A stretch of 64,000 nt of DNA from Hyalella azteca (GCF_000764305.2 NW_025933406.1:124001-188000), one strand, 5' to 3'. Shown: positions 22,354-34,973, numbered from the stretch's first letter. Numbers and translations: made by a program. The notes: a model not told the origin generated them from the sequence alone.

Positions 22354-23035
22354 TAGGGCCTAGTAGTCAGTCAAAATGTAACTGTGTCAAATTGGCATCA
22401 GATGGTCAGTGACCTGTTAACCATTAACTTATGATGTTAAACAGAGTGATATTAATATTATAAAGTGAACTGTTAACCAATGACGTAAAACAGAGTGATA
22501 TTGACATGCAAGCATCACGTGTGGATTTGGGCAGTGGCTTTGTGGCATGGCATGCGGCATGGCCATGGGGGACAAGATTTGGATGGACTATTATTGGCCC
22601 TGTCAGAGAGTCCCAACTTCCCAAGGTTAAACTTCAATAGACAAGTTTTGCGCCAAGGCTCCGAGCCTCCGGGTAAGATATTTTGAAGTTGCAGAATTTG
22701 GAGTAAGCTGAGCGGTGAGCTTGACTCACTCACTCACATAGGCACATTGATGACGCTGCCGGCACGCAAGTTTGTAATAATTAAGCTATGCAACACAATT
22801 GCAAGGCACCCATTTTTTCTCAATTATACAATCTACAGCGCCATCGGCCCATCACCATTTCATTGTTGTTTGCTGGAGGTTACGGGAGGTATAGAGGTGG
22901 TCTCGCCGTCTCGGTCAGGCCAACTGTCACCCATCACCATCAATCCATCACCACTCTCGGATGGATGCCTTCAGTCGGTTAAGCATTCACCGTACGGAGC
23001 ACCGGAGAATATTAAACAGGCTGATTTTACAGGCA
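22354..23035. other. Non-coding between two transposons
   Basis: Apart from the exon-like frame noted at 22500-22674, no feature was recognised. Several short overlapping frames exist on both strands without family signatures. Confidence 0.35.
22500..22674 (+). other. Exon-like open stretch, unidentified
   Basis: A plus-strand frame ending with ...LRQGSEPPG directly before a good donor (GTAAGATATT at 22674) has somewhat higher G+C than its surroundings. A possible acceptor (ATTTGGGCAG) lies upstream. I do not recognise the protein and see no partner exon, so this may be a chance open frame. Confidence 0.15.
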
Positions 23036-23045
23036 GAGTCAGGCT

Positions 23046-24161
23046 CAGTGTTGCCAGGTTTTTTCTTGGCGAGAATACCAAAATTGCTTAGCGCAAAATA
23101 CCAGAAATATACCAGAAATTCTATCGTTCAAAAACAGACTAATACCTCCAAATTTAATAAAACTATTCGTCAGAAACGTTGGTTAAAAAAAATTTATCTT
23201 ATGTACTGTGAAGTTATCTGGCTTGACGATAATTAGCCAAATTGAACACGTTATATTTTCCCCCTCTGTTTGGAACATTTTGACACTTTTCTTTTCCTGT
23301 GTTTGATTACATTGATACTTTTCTTTTTTCATCAGTGTCATTGTGGCACTTTTTCCTCTTCGCTCAACATGAGCAAGCCACGGAAACAGGTCATCTTCAT
23401 TTTGCTTATTTTCGTACATGCTTGCATATTGCATCAATCTAACATTTCGGGTGTGATCACTTGTTGCGGTTGAGCAGATAGCTTTTGGTCCGAATAAGGA
23501 ACTCCAGTACCTTTGTTGAAATTTTATTTCGTTGCTTGTTTTTCACATAAGTGATTTGTGAAAACACTTGCACGACGAATGCTTTGGAGACAGGTCAAAG
23601 TAGACAAGTGATGCAGTAGGCAGCCAGTTCCCTGAATGAATGATAATTGTCAAGATCAGTGAAATATTGAATGGCACCCCAGAATTCAAGTAGCACTCCA
23701 ATAAGTGGCACTCTAGAATTCGAAACCACCAAACAAAAATGGTGGAGCTTGCGTCGCAGATATCGGTTCGACAACCTCACTCGTCCTAGGTCATATCATC
23801 AGTTCATCACTGATCAGTAATCAATCGAGGATCGTCACTCTCATGCTCATATTGCACTAAGCACTTTTGTTAAATGTTAACAATTAAATTGGGGTTATTT
23901 TATCAAGCGGTAAACTTGCGGTTCCAAAAATGGCGGGAAACCTCTAGTCGCGCCACGCTGATGGTAATCTATATAATCCACGCCTACGTTGGAGGAAATT
24001 CAAACTTCAGAGGTGGAACTTAATGCAGTAAATTTGCAGTAAGTCAGAAAATACCAGAAAAATACCAGATTTAGGCAAATATACCAGATCTAAAATGTTC
24101 ATCTTCTGAAAATACCAAATTTGTGAAATCTGGTATAGAAATATAATATCTGGCAACGCTG
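23046..24161. mobile_element. Non-autonomous DNA transposon, CAG(T/C)GTTGCCAG termini
   Basis: The ends are CAGTGTTGCCAGG at 23046 and the reverse complement of CAGCGTTGCCAGA ending at 24161. Subterminal parts are rich in AATACCAGA/TCTGGTATT on opposite strands. Immediately outside lie GAGTCAGGCT (23036-23045) and GACTCAGGCT (24162-24171), a 10-bp target-site duplication with one mismatch. CAG-type ends and an 8-10-bp duplication suggest hAT, P or Mutator type; I cannot choose. The 1.1-kb interior holds no recognisable transposase. Confidence 0.75.
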
Positions 24162-24171
24162 GACTCAGGCT

Positions 24172-25344
24172 GTCAGCCGTTCCCCGATTACACTTTACTG
24201 TATAAGAACAAATTCTATCATCTCATGTAATTTGCAGATTTGACAATATGACCATAAATTATTGGCTTTAGCACCATTTATTATTGCGTTTCTATACTTC
24301 TGATATTACTTGGTAAAATTGTTCACGGTTATCCCAAGTTTAGCTGGTAGAATAGGTAAGTTTCATTTAAAGTTGACTATGAAAATCTCCCATAGGTGTG
24401 AAGGCTTGTGAAGTTATTGATTTTATTCAACAGGCTTAATATTGATCCGGAGATCTAGTAATGAAAATGATTAAAAATAGTGAATATAATCGAACTCTTT
24501 TGTAAATATCGCTTTTCATCTTGTTAATTCTGTGGAATTAGAAATATTTTCATTTTTAGCCTGCAAGCTGTTAAAAGATCAACTAAGTGACAGTTGTCTG
24601 GATGGTTGAATATCTTATTACCAAAAACTGAAGCAAAAAATTGCCAGTAAGAAAAAAAAGAGCAGGAGCGAGTGTGTGCGTTCAGATAAGGACAAGTTGT
24701 GACCTTAAGCTTCTTTTCGGGGCCGTATGCTACCAGGGTGCAAACGCGCTACGCTTCGGGACACCTAATATCATCTTTCTGTTGATGATTGCATTACATC
24801 CTGTGGAGCAAAGCTGCGATTTCGACAAGTGGATCACGTTAAAAATGATAAGTACTTACTCAGTTCGTAGGCCTCATTCTCTTAAACTAATTAAAATAAC
24901 ATGTAAAAAAATACTAATAAAAAACTAATTAAAATAACATGTAAAAATTAAAATAACATGTAATAAGACGTGTTTCCAAACATGGTGAACTTTTATCTCA
25001 AATTTTATCGGCATTATTTATTTAAACCTCATAGCGTTACTCTGTCGTTTTCATACTAGGAATCTAGATTTTACAGCCATAGGAACTCCAATTCAGTTAA
25101 AATATGACATAGGTTAAGATCATTATTTTTAGTTACATGATATCAATATACTATTGATGATACAAATTGATTTATAATAATAATCATCTACCGCCAATAA
25201 AATTATCAGTATATATAATTATTACTTAAATAAGATTGGGTAGCGAGAAGCACTTAAATTTTTTCAATTGGGCTGCAAAATACGTTATTTTCCGTGATTG
25301 AGGCTATATCTCATGATATTAACTAATCAACCATGCTATATCTG
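24172..25344. other. No recognised gene
   Basis: AT-rich. A 95-residue frame (24641-24928) has no recognisable motif. A short direct repeat of AATTAAAATAACATGTAAAAA occurs at 24890-24960. Confidence 0.35.
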
Positions 25345-25600
25345 ATCGAGGGGTAACATGAAAAGACTGTTGAATTGAAATGAGAAGATCGAAGGGTAAA
25401 TTGAAAAGATTGTTGAATTAAAATGATCAGATCGGGTGGTAATTTGAGAATATTGTGCAAATAAATGGGAAAATCGAGGGGTAACTTGAAAAAATTGTTC
25501 AAATGAAATGAGGAGATTTAGGGGTAACTGGAAAAGATTGTTTAAATGAAATGAGAATATACAGCGGTAATTTAAAAAGAGTAATTAGTTGAAATGAGAA
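25345..25600. repeat. Degenerate ~48-bp array, about 5 copies
   Basis: Variants of GAGGGGTAACTTGAAAAGAT followed by TGTTGAAATGAAATGAGAAGAT. Confidence 0.75.
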
Positions 25601-25775
25601 TGAGATGAATGTCAGTGTGTTGTCGATGATTTCAGCAAAATTTTTCATATTATCATGTGTCGCATTTCAGCCAAATTTACCTGCCCTTAATAAGATGTTA
25701 CTTTTATTTCTACCCATGTATATACTAGACATAGAATCAGTTATCAGCATTGTTAATCGACGATATTGCCCTCTA

Positions 25776-25954
25776 CACACAGAAAAATGACGAGGACATG
25801 GTCCAGATAGCGATGCACGTTTTGTCTTTCGGTTATCCTTACCCAGTTTAGCCCGACAAAAGGACGTGTCAGTGCAACATCCACTCTCTTCTTGTGCTGT
25901 GCATGTTTAAAGAAGTGCGTCATCATTTGGACAATATTCATTCCCTTGACTGTA
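25776..25954. mobile_element. Palindromic MITE, family A copy
   Basis: The left end CACACAGAAAAATGACGAGG and the right end (TTTGGACAAT...ATTCATTCCCTTGACTGT) are imperfect inverted repeats. The inner blocks GTCCAGATAGCGATGCAC and TTACCCAGTTTAGCCCG recur in the other family A copies. No coding capacity. Confidence 0.65.
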
Positions 25955-27844
25955 TACAGAGCGGCACTAGCAGTCAGTATTCACTGGAGGCTAACAGATC
26001 AAGTGGTGCATAATGACTCCAATAAATTCCAGAGCAATTAAGTGAACTGCTTGCTTAACACGAAGGCGCATGCCGTTGGGGCGGTCATGACACGCGCAGC
26101 TTGAGTGTCCCACGTTCTGGGTCGCTGCTCTGCAACACGCATGTGCATCATGGTGCTCTTCCGAAAGCGAGTAACATTTTTTCGTCATCTAGGGTTTAAT
26201 TTCATTCGTATATTATAAATTTTCTTTTCTGATTGTACTGCATTCTTATATTACGTATATTTTTATGCATATTAGATATTTTTGAACTGATGATGGGGCT
26301 GGTCTCCGGAACGTTTTTATTGAAGACATAGTGACCTTGATTGACGTTTTCTTTGTCTTTAAATTTTCGGTTTAAGCAGACTTAAAATAAAAGTATAATA
26401 TAAGTTTTAAACTCAATTCTTATATGTTTAATTGATAATTCCAATTGAAAATTATAAAAGGTTTTACGTTTGATGTAAAAAGCTATCATATATAAAAGAT
26501 TTATTTATTATTTTGATTAGACTGAAATACGGCATGAGAACTTTTGAGAAACATTCACGACATTTGTCGTGAATGTCAGAAAATGTCTTTGCTTTATAAT
26601 ACTTTCAATCTTAATTTTAAACTTTTATTTCACAAGTATCATTGAATAGATTAAAATCGTATTGGACTTAATACCATTGAATGCATGACTGTGTGTGTTA
26701 CACAGTAGAAACAGTAATATGGAAGTTATACCAGAGGAGTGATAAAATTATTACATTTACTCCAGCTTGTTAAAGTCACTGAAGAATTGTGCTGCTAAAT
26801 TCTTTGATAACAATTATTTATTTTTTGGTCCAAATACACTATAAACGTATACGAACTCCTCCTGTAGTGCAGGTTCAAAAATAATATGCTGATATGCGCT
26901 CCAGTTAAGGAAAACACAACACATTCCAATATAACAATCCATCTCCGAAACTATGCTAAATGAATAAGAAGTGAATGTTTACACATGTCGATAACATTAA
27001 AAACCTTAAAGGCTGGGTGCTCAAACAAAAATTATAGATAATTATAAGTATTTTCAGTTCTTATAGTGCGACTGTCGATTTATTTATGAAATAAATACTT
27101 CACAATTCTCGCCCGATGCAAATTCAACAAAAAGCTACGCACTGTTTATCAAACGCGTACCACAGAAATGGATTATTAGTGATGGATATAGTACGAGTCA
27201 AGAAAGATGTTCAATGAAACGATATTATCAATGAATGGTTAAAAATAAATTGCTCATTTGTTTCTTACACGCTAGGTTGATAAAAAATTGAACGAGAAAA
27301 TTTTAACTAAATTGCGTGAAAATCATGTCACGTGAGAGGAATTCATACAGAGAGTTTGTGAAAGACATACTTTAATGAATAAGAATTCTGTATTATGGAT
27401 TATACCTGCTTCGATCAATATAATTAAAATAATTGGAAGAAATTTCTAAATCTACAGGCAGGAAGTTGACCTTGAAAGCTCCAAACTTGAAAAATTGGTT
27501 CTAATCGCGCTGTTTCAACTCATTAAAAATTACTCATAGATCTTCAATTATACTTTTCAAATATTTCCGTAAAATGCGAATGCTTGTCTTTTCTTTGATT
27601 GCCGGAAATGAAGAACAAATGATCAAAATTTCAGCCCTATGTTATTAACATTTCCTGTCTTTGGTGCCGTACTAGAGTCTACAGCTTGAATCGTACCTGC
27701 TCATGTTGGAGTCTCAAGCTTGGAGATTTAATTACCGCACTGAAATTTGACTGAGAACGCGCGCGCTAATTAGGCGAAACGTCTCGGGAGATTTCAGGAA
27801 TAATCGAGATCTCTGGATGAGGGGGCCTGCGCCACACCCTACCT
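25955..27844. other. AT-rich non-coding region
   Basis: No gene, RNA gene or element recognised. One local GC-richer patch (26040-26170) carries a short minus-strand frame with no family signature. Confidence 0.4.
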
Positions 27845-27993
27845 ACACGCAGGAAAATGTCTGGGTCGTTTTGATCAGATAACGACACACATTCTGCTCA
27901 TTGCACTGATACGCCCTAATAGATCAGAATAGCCCACACAAGAGGAGGAAGTGTATCGCTATTTGGACAAAGTTCATAATTGTTTCTGAGTGG
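27845..27993. mobile_element. Palindromic MITE, family A copy (diverged)
   Basis: The left end is ACACGCAGGAAAATGTCTGG; the right part reads GTATCGCTATTTGGACAAAG and then TTGTTTCTGAGTGG. Confidence 0.55.
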
Positions 27994-28350
27994 CACCTGC
28001 GGAGCATCGCAGCTGCTAACTTCGAGTCCAAATACGATCAAGGACTCATTTTAGCAAACATATGGAAAATTTGTCCTTGTTTGAGGGGTGATATTTCTAC
28101 CTGAATTAAATTTCTCCAGCTTGATGATATATGCTACCAACTCATCCTATTTAATGAATTATGAAAATATCCCATCAGCGTAAGTTGTCATTATAAAGTC
28201 TCGGTCAAGTCATGACGATTAAGTGATCTTTATGGCTTAAATTCATGATATCAAACTGATGTGTGCCTAGAGCACGCATGTATAAATAATAACAGACCAG
28301 CGAGCAAAGTCTAGTGGGCGAAGAGATGCTGAATTTCGAATGTAATACTG

Positions 28351-28450
28351 GACACGGAGGCCGAATGATTAAAGTCCTGAGTACCAGGATTAAAGCCGCG
28401 AGTTGCGGGTTTGAAACCCCAGCAAGCAATTTCTGCGATTTAAGACATCG
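28351..28450 (+). repeat. tRNA-like SINE copy
   Basis: An A-box-like AGGCCGAATGATTAAAG (28358) and a B-box-like GGGTTTGAAACCCC (28408) are spaced as in tRNA genes. The A box resembles tRNA-Ser/Leu. No complete cloverleaf is evident, so a tRNA-derived SINE is likelier than a tRNA gene. A related core lies at 28971-29010. Confidence 0.4.
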
Positions 28451-28970
28451 GCGACAGGCAAGATCTGGCCTTTTCAACTCGAACAATTCAATTATTATTA
28501 AAGCTAAGACTTGAAAAGGCATGAGTAGTTGTGCCTGTCAAAATCAAAACTCTAAGAAAGAGGTGCTTTCAGATTTAAATCGGATTCAACTGTAATAATG
28601 CATTTCAAATTAAAATCTTTCTACCCAAAACTTAAGTCACTCACTTGTGCATGAAAAAACAGGAATCGAAGTCATTTATTTCGAAACTCATCATTAATAA
28701 TGGCCTCATAATAAATTGTGTGCGCTGATGGAAAGATAAAGAAGGCAATAACAATAACTATAAGTCTTCATTAATATGAGTAAGACTACGACGTCCCACA
28801 TCCTGCAAGTTTTTATTTATAATCAAAACTGGGCCAGCGGTGCTTGCAGCTAAGCGAAAATTTTGGATAAGAAATAACATTATTCTTAATTAAGTAAATA
28901 ATTAATAACAATTATTATTGAACTTGTGAAAAATTAGTTGATTAAGTGTTTAAGATGACCAAGATTTTAT

Positions 28971-29012
28971 CAGTGAGTTGCGAGGTCGAGACCCAGCTAT
29001 CTGCGAAAATTT
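28971..29012 (+). repeat. Second copy of the tRNA-like SINE core
   Basis: GTGAGTTGCGAGGTCGAGAC then CCAGCTATCTGCGA parallels GCGAGTTGCGGGTTTGAAAC then CCCAGC...TCTGCGA at 28398-28438. Confidence 0.4.
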
Positions 29013-29530
29013 CACAAAGTCTGGAGTCAGCGATTCAGAAGGTTGTAAAATATATTGCCTTCTGTTGAATAGATTACATTTAATGCTGATTATTCAGGTA
29101 ATTTCTGACGTTATATATTCATATAAATATGCGAGATAAATAGATGCAGCTGCCGCATTCAATAATTTTTGAAAAGTAGATAAAATTCATATCTCCTTTA
29201 CAAAATTATGCAGAGTCAAACTTATTAATAATTAGTTCAATTATTTGCTTTTATCAATAATTTATTACAACTTGATAATAATAAGTTCAATTAAATACGT
29301 ATATGGTTTCTTAATTATTTTCCATGGCGCACTTTAATGGATCAGAGGCAGGAGTGGAGGCAGAGGCCTCGTTCTCTTGTAAGGAAAGTGCAGGAAAAAT
29401 TCCGCGCTTCTGCTATTGAATTTCATTGGAGAAAAATTCGCAACAGGCTTTGCATACACGATTGGAAGCAGGCAGCTGGGATTAGCAGGGAAGGTCGTAG
29501 ATGGTGTTGGATGGGGAGGGAACTGTACAT
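29013..29530. other. Non-coding, with a GC-richer stretch at 29330-29530
   Basis: Several frames are open on both strands at 29334-29645. The plus frame (IRNRLCIHDWKQAAG) has a vaguely LINE-like basic/Trp composition, but I cannot assign it. Confidence 0.2.
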
Positions 29531-29620
29531 CCCGAAAAATGAATGGGTCAAGTTGTCCACATATTAGCACTTTTCTGTACGTCGCACTGAAAAGCCCTTC
29601 AACCGGGCCAACGAGGGGAG
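29531..29620. mobile_element. MITE family A, half copy
   Basis: CGAAAAATGAATGGGTCAAG then TTGTCCACA matches the left half of the copy at 43286; no right end was seen. Confidence 0.45.
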
Positions 29621-30034
29621 GTCTGCAAAAGGGTATGAATTGCATTGATATTTGGAAAGTCTCTCCATTATAGTCTCTCCATTATTATATCTTAGTTGGA
29701 ACCCATTAAACCCGAGGTTCCTTGTAAAAATAACCAAGAATTTTATAAAAAAGCAAAGTTACAATTACAAAAATTATAAGTGCACTTAACTGAATGTTTT
29801 AAAACGGTAAAAATTATATTTAACTTGAAATGAAATCCTAAGCAAAAACCATCACCTGAATTAACGAAAATATAAATATTATGATGGTTATCCCAACCAC
29901 ACACATGTTTTCATGGCTCATTCAACAAAATATATCAAGTAAACAGAGCGAAAAATGGAAAGTTTCCGAATTAGTTTTCAGATAGTCGACTTCTTACGTT
30001 AGATGTTCGTGCCATCCTTTTCCATCAGCCACTC

Positions 30035-30290
30035 GTACTATCTTGTACGCCAGCCCCGCGTACCGCCTCGTACGTCAGCCACGCGAGCTGCATCGTACGT
30101 CAGCCACGCGTACCGCCTCGTACGTCAGCCACGCGAACTGCATCGTACGTCAGCCACGCGTACCGCCTCGTACGTCAGCCACGCGAACTGCATCGTACGT
30201 CAGCCACGCGTGCACATAAGCCACGCGTTCTTTCTCATTTGTTAGCCACGCGCGTCACCTCGTACGTCAGCCACGCGAGCTGCCATGCCC
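30035..30290. repeat. 25-bp CpG-rich minisatellite, about 9-10 copies
   Basis: The unit is GCCACGCGTACCGCCTCGTA plus CGTCA. Two subtypes (TACCGCCTC and AACTGCATC) mostly alternate, giving a 50-bp higher-order period. A plus-strand 80-residue frame is a translation of it. Confidence 0.95.
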
Positions 30291-30349
30291 TTTAGCACGA
30301 GTGCAGCACCGAAGTCAGCCATACGTGCTGCTAGTAGGCCTGAAATCGA

Positions 30350-31700
30350 TCTCTGAGGTGCATTTGTTAGAGACATTGCGATTCAATCTCTTCCGACTCC
30401 CTGAGCTCCCATCGGAAGGATAGCCGAGCAGGAACTCTGCGGCAGATCCTCATCTCGTTTCATATGAACTCTAAAATCCGCCGGTCATTGCAAGTATCCT
30501 AGCTATGTCAATGCCGACTTTCGATGGTGCCTCGACTATTGCTGTGACAAAAATTTCAATTGACTTTGTGGAGACGATAGCAGCAAATGATTCCAGGGAT
30601 CTGATCTGCAATGATTCCAAGTGACTTTTGGGCCGATGCAAGCCCCCTGAAGTCATGTTTTGGTATCCGTCTCAACAGAAGCCGATGTCATTTGCCTGAT
30701 TGTGAACTGCTCGCCTTTGCCTGGAAACTTGATCGCCTAAACGCCCGTCTTGCAGCCCGGCTCGACATTCCTCTTTCTGTGCATCATACGATAGATTTTT
30801 TCCTCCACTTTGCGCAATTTCTTATCTATCAAAATTTTTTTACTGGTTTCATGTATTATTTGTTTATTTTCTTTTCTGTCAGTTTAATAGTATAATAAAA
30901 TTTAGCATTTTTTGTTTAGACTCGCTATAATAACTTCCATTAAATAAATGTAAGATGATGTTTTGGCTATAGGCTGACTAGGTTAATAAAATTGATGACT
31001 ATGATTGCAGTTTTTTGCAGCATGTTTCCAATGAAATTAATATCAGGTCAGCCTATCGGAGCGGCTAGCATGATTTCAGAGGTCAGAGGCTCGGTACTCT
31101 TTTCTCAATGGAGAATATAAAGTGACAGGTATTGTGGCAGAGAAAAATTAAATTGCCATTCCACATTACCACGAACCCTACGATTCTCAAGCCCAACTTT
31201 ACCGGGCAGGTTATGCCGAACAGTTTTCTCGGCATCAATGCATTGCTCTGGCATAGTATAAGTATATATACACTATATACATATGTATAGATGTTATCTA
31301 ATTAAAAAATGAAGTTCTTTACATCTTCCTTAACTGATAATATAACTACGCATGTGCATGTAACGACTTCGCAGTTGTTCTGCAGTATCCACATGACCAA
31401 AACCCGAATAGAACAATGCGGACGGGCGCGTATCGACAAATTTGCATGTTATCCAATTTTGCGCTCGGCAGACATTCGAAGGCCAATAAAAGTGGTCCAG
31501 TATTTCAGGAGACTGCAGTTAGCATCATTCTCGTTCGCGAGGCGTCCTCTAATTCTTTCAAGCGTTTAAATTTAATCCGTCGAAGGCATTTCGGTGAGGA
31601 ACAGATTGAAAATTTCACGCATGCGCATCGGGATGCATCCGCGGCCAGAAAGTTCTGGAGGAATGGATTTTAGAGGCAGCCGTTACATTGCCTTTCTGCT
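30350..31700. other. Non-coding, moderately GC-rich at 30350-30780
   Basis: Short frames (30471-30656 minus, 30611-30895, 31309-31569 and 31416-31673 plus) show no recognisable family. Confidence 0.3.
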
Positions 31701-31727
31701 ACATAGCCCTTGTGCTACATTGCTTTT

Positions 31728-32192
31728 GGCAACGGAGTAGAGGCAGCGGCTACATTTGTGCTTGAAGGCGGCAGCGTAGAGGCAGCGGCTACATTTGTGC
31801 TTGGAGGCAGCGGTGTAGATGCAGCGGCTACATTTGTGCTTGGAGGCAGCGGTGTAGATGCAGCGGCTACATTTGTGCTTGAAGGCGGCAGCGTAGAGGC
31901 AGCGGCTACATATGTGCCTGGATATGGCGGTGTAACGGCAGCGGCTACATTTGTGCTTGGAGGCGATGGTGTAGAGGCAGCGGCTACATTTGTGCTTGGA
32001 GGTGGCGGTGTAGATGCAGCGGCTACATTTGTGCTTGAAGGCGGCAGCTTAGAGGCAGCGGCTACATTTGTGCCTGGATATGGCGGTGTAACGGCAGCGG
32101 CTACATTTGTGCTTGGAGGCGATGGTGTAGAGGCAGCGGCTACATTTGTGCTTGAAGGCGACAGCGTAGAGGCAGCGGCTACATCTGTGTAG
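31728..32192. repeat. 39-bp minisatellite, about 12 copies, open on both strands
   Basis: The unit GTAGAGGCAGCGGCTACATT then TGTGCTTGAAGGCGGCAGC encodes VEAAATFVLEGGS-type 13-mers on the plus strand; the minus strand reads NVAAASTLPPSST-type 13-mers. Subtypes follow a four-unit (156-bp) higher-order order in the second half (VPGYGG, VLGGDG, VLGGGG or VLEGDS, VLEGGS). There is no start context, signal peptide or splice evidence for a protein. Confidence 0.95.
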
Positions 32193-32679
32193 AGGCCGCG
32201 TTGTATGTATTTTAGTTGCTCCAAAACAGAGGAATGATACAAAAAATTTTGAACACCCTCCATCAAGCCAAGATATCAAAGTACTTGCTCGAATTTTTAA
32301 TGATAAATCAAGTAATATATATGTAGGCCTATTAAACTATTTTGATATCAAAGATGAGTTTGACCCTTTCCAACAAGACGCAAGACAAATAATTATGGCA
32401 TATTTAATTAAGGGCAAGCACTTAAACAATTTCGGTCCAAAGCTAAATTTGACAATAGAGCTGTATTTCGAAACGTTGTCCTTTATAAAGATACGGTAAA
32501 TTTCTGCGCCATCTTCTTTGTTTTTAAGTTCCTTGTTAATTTACGATTCAAGTAACTAAGTGATCCTAACTCTAAACCTTCTTCCGACGGTTCGCTAAAT
32601 TCAGCGAAGCAAAACGCTTAGCAACGAAGAAGTACTCTGTCGTCACCGCCGCGGAGCTAACGAGCGGACGTAAGAGTGC

Positions 32680-32930
32680 TTCACGCTATAGCTTTCAACT
32701 ACACTTTTAAGTGAATTAAAACTCTCATCACAATCTCGAGCTATACTTTTCATTGAATTGAAATTTTAAACATGGCTTTCAACTACTATTTTAATAGAAT
32801 TAAAACTATTTCAACAGCTTACAACTATAGTTTGGCTGAATCAAACTCTTATCACAGCTTCCAACAAGACTCTTACATGAACTAAAACTTTCACCAAAGC
32901 TTAGCCTTAGAGCTACACTTTTACCGTCAA
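32680..32930. repeat. Degenerate ~55-60-bp array
   Basis: About four to five copies resembling GCTTTCAACTACACTTTTAA then GTGAATTAAAACTCTCATCAC. A related block lies at 33160-33365. Confidence 0.65.
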
Positions 32931-33159
32931 TGCCAATAATTTCGCCACAGCACTCATGTCACCGGCCTTAGATAGACACGATATATTGTATAATCAAAAC
33001 TGAACCACACCTTTCAAGGACAATCAAAAGTGCCTCTTAGTCATCATGGGATTTTTGAACTGAGTAAATCGTTGTTTTAAGAAGTATTATACGGTTTTTA
33101 TAATGATGAGTAGTGAGGCAAGTGCAATTTCTGCAGAGTGACAACCAATGTGTCCGCGA

Positions 33160-33365
33160 AGAAAGTTGAAATAAAACTTTCATCACAGCTCTCAGCAAGG
33201 CTCCAACTTGAATTTGGAATTTTATTCACAGGTTCCAGCTACACTTTAAATGGAACTAAAACTCACCAAACTTCTAGCTACACGGAATTAAAGGCCACCA
33301 CAGATTCCTGCTATAATTGAAACTTGAATGGAATTAAAAGATTCACGGCTTCTTCCAGCTACACT
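33160..33365. repeat. Second block of the 32.7-kb degenerate array
   Basis: Repeats of TCCAGCTACACTTTAAATGG then AACTAAAACTCACCA, clearly related to 32680-32930 but separated by about 230 bp. Confidence 0.55.
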
Positions 33366-34560
33366 GCGGGAACCTGTTCACAGGATCATAAATAATCTTT
33401 GTATCTTTATAAAAATTAGCAACTGTCAAAGAGTCGGGTTATAATTCTGATTGAAATGATTGTTTCGCGATTGGCATCATAAAATTCGTTATTTTTGGTG
33501 TTCTCTACCTACTTGGCCTTAACCTCTTTACCTATTTTTGGCAACCTCTACCTACCTTGGCCTCTACCTAAATGGAATTTATTCTTGTACCTGGATAAAT
33601 GATCAGGATGAATAATTCTTGCATGAATACAATGCCGGCGACGAGTTAAATTTTAAGCCTAGAGACGGCAATTAATCTGGGGATGGCAGCAAGTTTCAGA
33701 AAAAAGCTAAGCCACAAATAAAATTCGCATACCACCGTGTTCAGGTTATAAATTCAAATTAACGGCTTGTTGTGCTCATAAGTTGCTGAGCTTCAAAGTA
33801 TCCAAAGTAGAAAAACCTTCCCTCTCTAATTGCAATATCTAACTCCTCATATGCCTTTTCCAGGACAACTATTCCGACGTATTTATTTCTATTTAACTTT
33901 CCTGAAATTTTGATGAAATGGATATATTTCTACTTCAGAGATATGGGATTACGTAGCGTTTAAATGATTCCAACGAATGGTTTTCCTGCCATTAAATCTT
34001 TTGAATCGAGGCCATCAAATTGCAAAAAAATTAGCTCATATTTTGTATACCGCAAGACATCAACATTAGAACCAAGTTTGTTGCACTAATTTTTACATGC
34101 TTTTTAAGGTTATCCGTAACTAAAGTAAGGCGCACTGTATATTGATGCTCGTAGAAGGTCTTTAATTAGACACACACGCGTCCGTCCTAAACGGAGAAAG
34201 ACAGAAAATTGCTTTCGTTTGATATATGAGGAATATTAATTTTGTTTCAAGTGTGCCCGGCTATACGTAAAGTTGCTATCGAGTCGGTAGATTGCGGTAC
34301 ATGTGGGGCAAAGTCGGTGGATTTTTTGCTGGTCAATCAACCAAGTCTATTAAGGATAAAAATTATGTATACAATTTAGAAATTCGACAGGAAATAGAAG
34401 TCATAAAGCTGAATACCTATGTATGTTTGAAATTTATACAATGTAAGGCGTTTTACATTGATTAAAATTCGAATATTGATGAGTACCGAACATTGACCGC
34501 TTGCTGGATATTCTGTTGCTTATTCATTGAATACTTCTAGCCCTTCAGCTTTGTTCTTAT
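33366..34560. other. No recognised gene
   Basis: AT-rich. A small CTCTACCTACCTTGGC repeat occurs near 33505-33580; nothing else was identified. Confidence 0.35.
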
Positions 34561-34576
34561 ATCTAGTCATTCAGCG

Positions 34577-34787
34577 GATGCTAAGGAGTGGGTCGAGGTG
34601 ACCAGGAGTGGGTCAAGGTGACCAGGAGTGGGTCGAGGTGACCAGGAGTGGGTCAAGGTGACCAGGAGTGGGTAGAGGTGACCAGGAGTGGGTCGAGGTG
34701 ACCAGGAGTGGGTTGAGGTGACCAGGAGTGGGTCGAGGTGACCAGGAGTGGGTCGAGATGACCAGGAGTGGGTCGAGGTGACCAGCA
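34577..34787. repeat. 20-bp minisatellite, about 10-11 copies
   Basis: The unit is GTGACCAGGAGTGGGTCGAG, with single-base variants (CAAG, TAGAG, TTGAG). The minus-strand 73-residue frame is its translation. Confidence 0.95.
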
Positions 34788-34800
34788 AGTCACGGTCTTA

Positions 34801-34973
34801 CACTCAGCCAAATGCGTGAATCGTATTTTTCAAATATTGACACACTTTTTGAACGTAGCACTGATATGTTTTTTATCCTGGGCCAAATCGGATCATAAAA
34901 TCTCCCAAAAAAAAAAAAATGCTGAAAAGTGCATCGATAGTTGAACAACTTCTCACTTATTTCTCCGAGTGTC
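34801..34973. mobile_element. MITE family A copy beside the 20-bp array
   Basis: The left end is CACTCAGCCAAATGCGTGAA; the right end reads AAAAGTGCATCGATAGTTGA and then CTTATTTCTCCGAGTGT. Confidence 0.6.

Noticed and set aside
30035..30290. Regular repeats considered as CRISPR
   Set aside because: Units are directly tandem with no unique spacers; eukaryotic context. The same applies to the other arrays.
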